Shown here: positions 59,308-59,497 of the stretch, piece after piece | How positions within the stretch are numbered: position 1 is the stretch's first letter | How the letters are laid out: every line of letters starts with the position of its first letter | Assembly (NCBI RefSeq): GCF_019857225.1 | Contig: NZ_JAFJSY010000061.1 | Span: 1-59,497 of the forward strand | Length of the DNA: 59,497 bases | Direction of reading: 5' to 3' | From: Streptomyces plumbidurans | Lineage (GTDB): Bacteria > Actinomycetota > Actinomycetes > Streptomycetales > Streptomycetaceae | Made by a program: the position numbers and the translations under genes | Notes under the pieces: model-generated | What the model was told of the DNA's origin: nothing | Database searches by the model: none | What the model saw: only the letters and a program-made list of their open reading frames with translations

Positions 59308-59497
59308 CCCCTGGTCGGCGGGGCTATCGGTGGCGTAGGTCCCCGGTGACTCGGGGGCTATCGGTGGCGTAGCCCCCGGGGTCCTCGGGGACTACCGATG
59401 GCGTAGCCCCCGGGGTCCTCGGGGACTACCGATGGCGTAGCCCCCGGGTGGCCCGGGAACTACCGATGGCGGAGTTCCCGGGTGGCCTGCGGCTCCC
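59297..59497. repeat. 34-bp palindromic tandem array, running off the window
   Basis: The motif CTAYCGRTGGCGTAG recurs at 59324, 59358, 59392 and 59426, and in variant form at 59460, with an exact 34-bp period. A related partial unit, TTACCGGTAGCCCC, overlaps the doxX-like stop codon. Each period contains a dyad of type GTAG-CCCC..GGGG-CTAC. In the last visible unit the outer arms change together from GTAG/CTAC to GGAG/CTCC. C.A mismatches on the plus strand become G.U pairs on the minus strand. The array continues beyond the window. Confidence 0.85.

Noticed and set aside
59297..59497. CRISPR array at the end of the window
   Set aside because: The 34-bp period is repeat only, with no spacers of constant length, and adjacent units differ by point changes.

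Overview
The window is a high-GC actinobacterial chromosome segment, almost certainly from a Streptomyces. It has many GTG starts, near-universal G/C at third codon positions, and the developmental regulators WhiD and BldM back to back. Gene order follows a locus conserved from Streptomyces to Mycobacterium: nnr, alr, tsaE, tsaB, rimI, tsaD, groES, groEL, a WhiB3/WhiD protein, a SigD-like sigma factor, guaB, guaB3, a choD-like oxidase and guaA. No rRNA, tRNA, insertion sequence, prophage or CRISPR array was seen.

Layout. 1-7.8 kb: NAD(P)HX repair, alanine racemase and the t6A tRNA-modification genes, interrupted by a small ORF behind a perfect palindrome and by a degenerate L,D-transpeptidase-like protein. 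7.8-11.9 kb: a membrane protein, a GH3 glycosidase and its divergent LacI regulator, which share CGAA-N3-TTCG sites. 12-18.5 kb: an LCP cell-wall ligase, an ECF42-type sigma factor with its DGPF partner, a THUMP-like methyltransferase and two tandem polysaccharide deacetylase lipoproteins, the second apparently inactive. 18.5-20.8 kb: groES-groEL1 behind two CIRCE operators. 20.8-25.9 kb: SDR, MOSC and LysR genes, whiD, bldM with a SigBldN-type promoter, and a ShbA/SigD-like sigma factor. 26-29 kb: guaB and guaB3. 29-34 kb: a structured 103-bp repeat array, a nucleotide-sugar dehydrogenase homologue lacking its catalytic residues, glpD and a serine hydrolase. 34-47 kb: six consecutive membrane Ser/Thr kinase paralogues, one of them a pseudokinase, all with a similar extracytoplasmic domain, split by one lineage-specific secreted protein. 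47-59.5 kb: a semialdehyde dehydrogenase and GMC oxidase pair, an LAETG sortase substrate, chorismate mutase behind a candidate Phe/Tyr attenuator, guaA and several small metabolic or membrane genes.

Two patterns recur. First, gene 3' ends are repeatedly duplicated in tandem past their own stop codons: the LCP gene, the ECF42 gene, the LysR gene, the fifth kinase gene and probably the DoxX gene. The larger arrays sit where genes converge. Two further arrays (103 bp and 34 bp) are palindromic, and the 103-bp array shows compensatory base changes, which suggests folded RNA or DNA elements. Second, several enzyme homologues have lost catalytic residues: the LDT-like protein, the second deacetylase, GuaB3, the sugar dehydrogenase and the pseudokinase. 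All assignments rest on reading motifs by eye; no database search was run.
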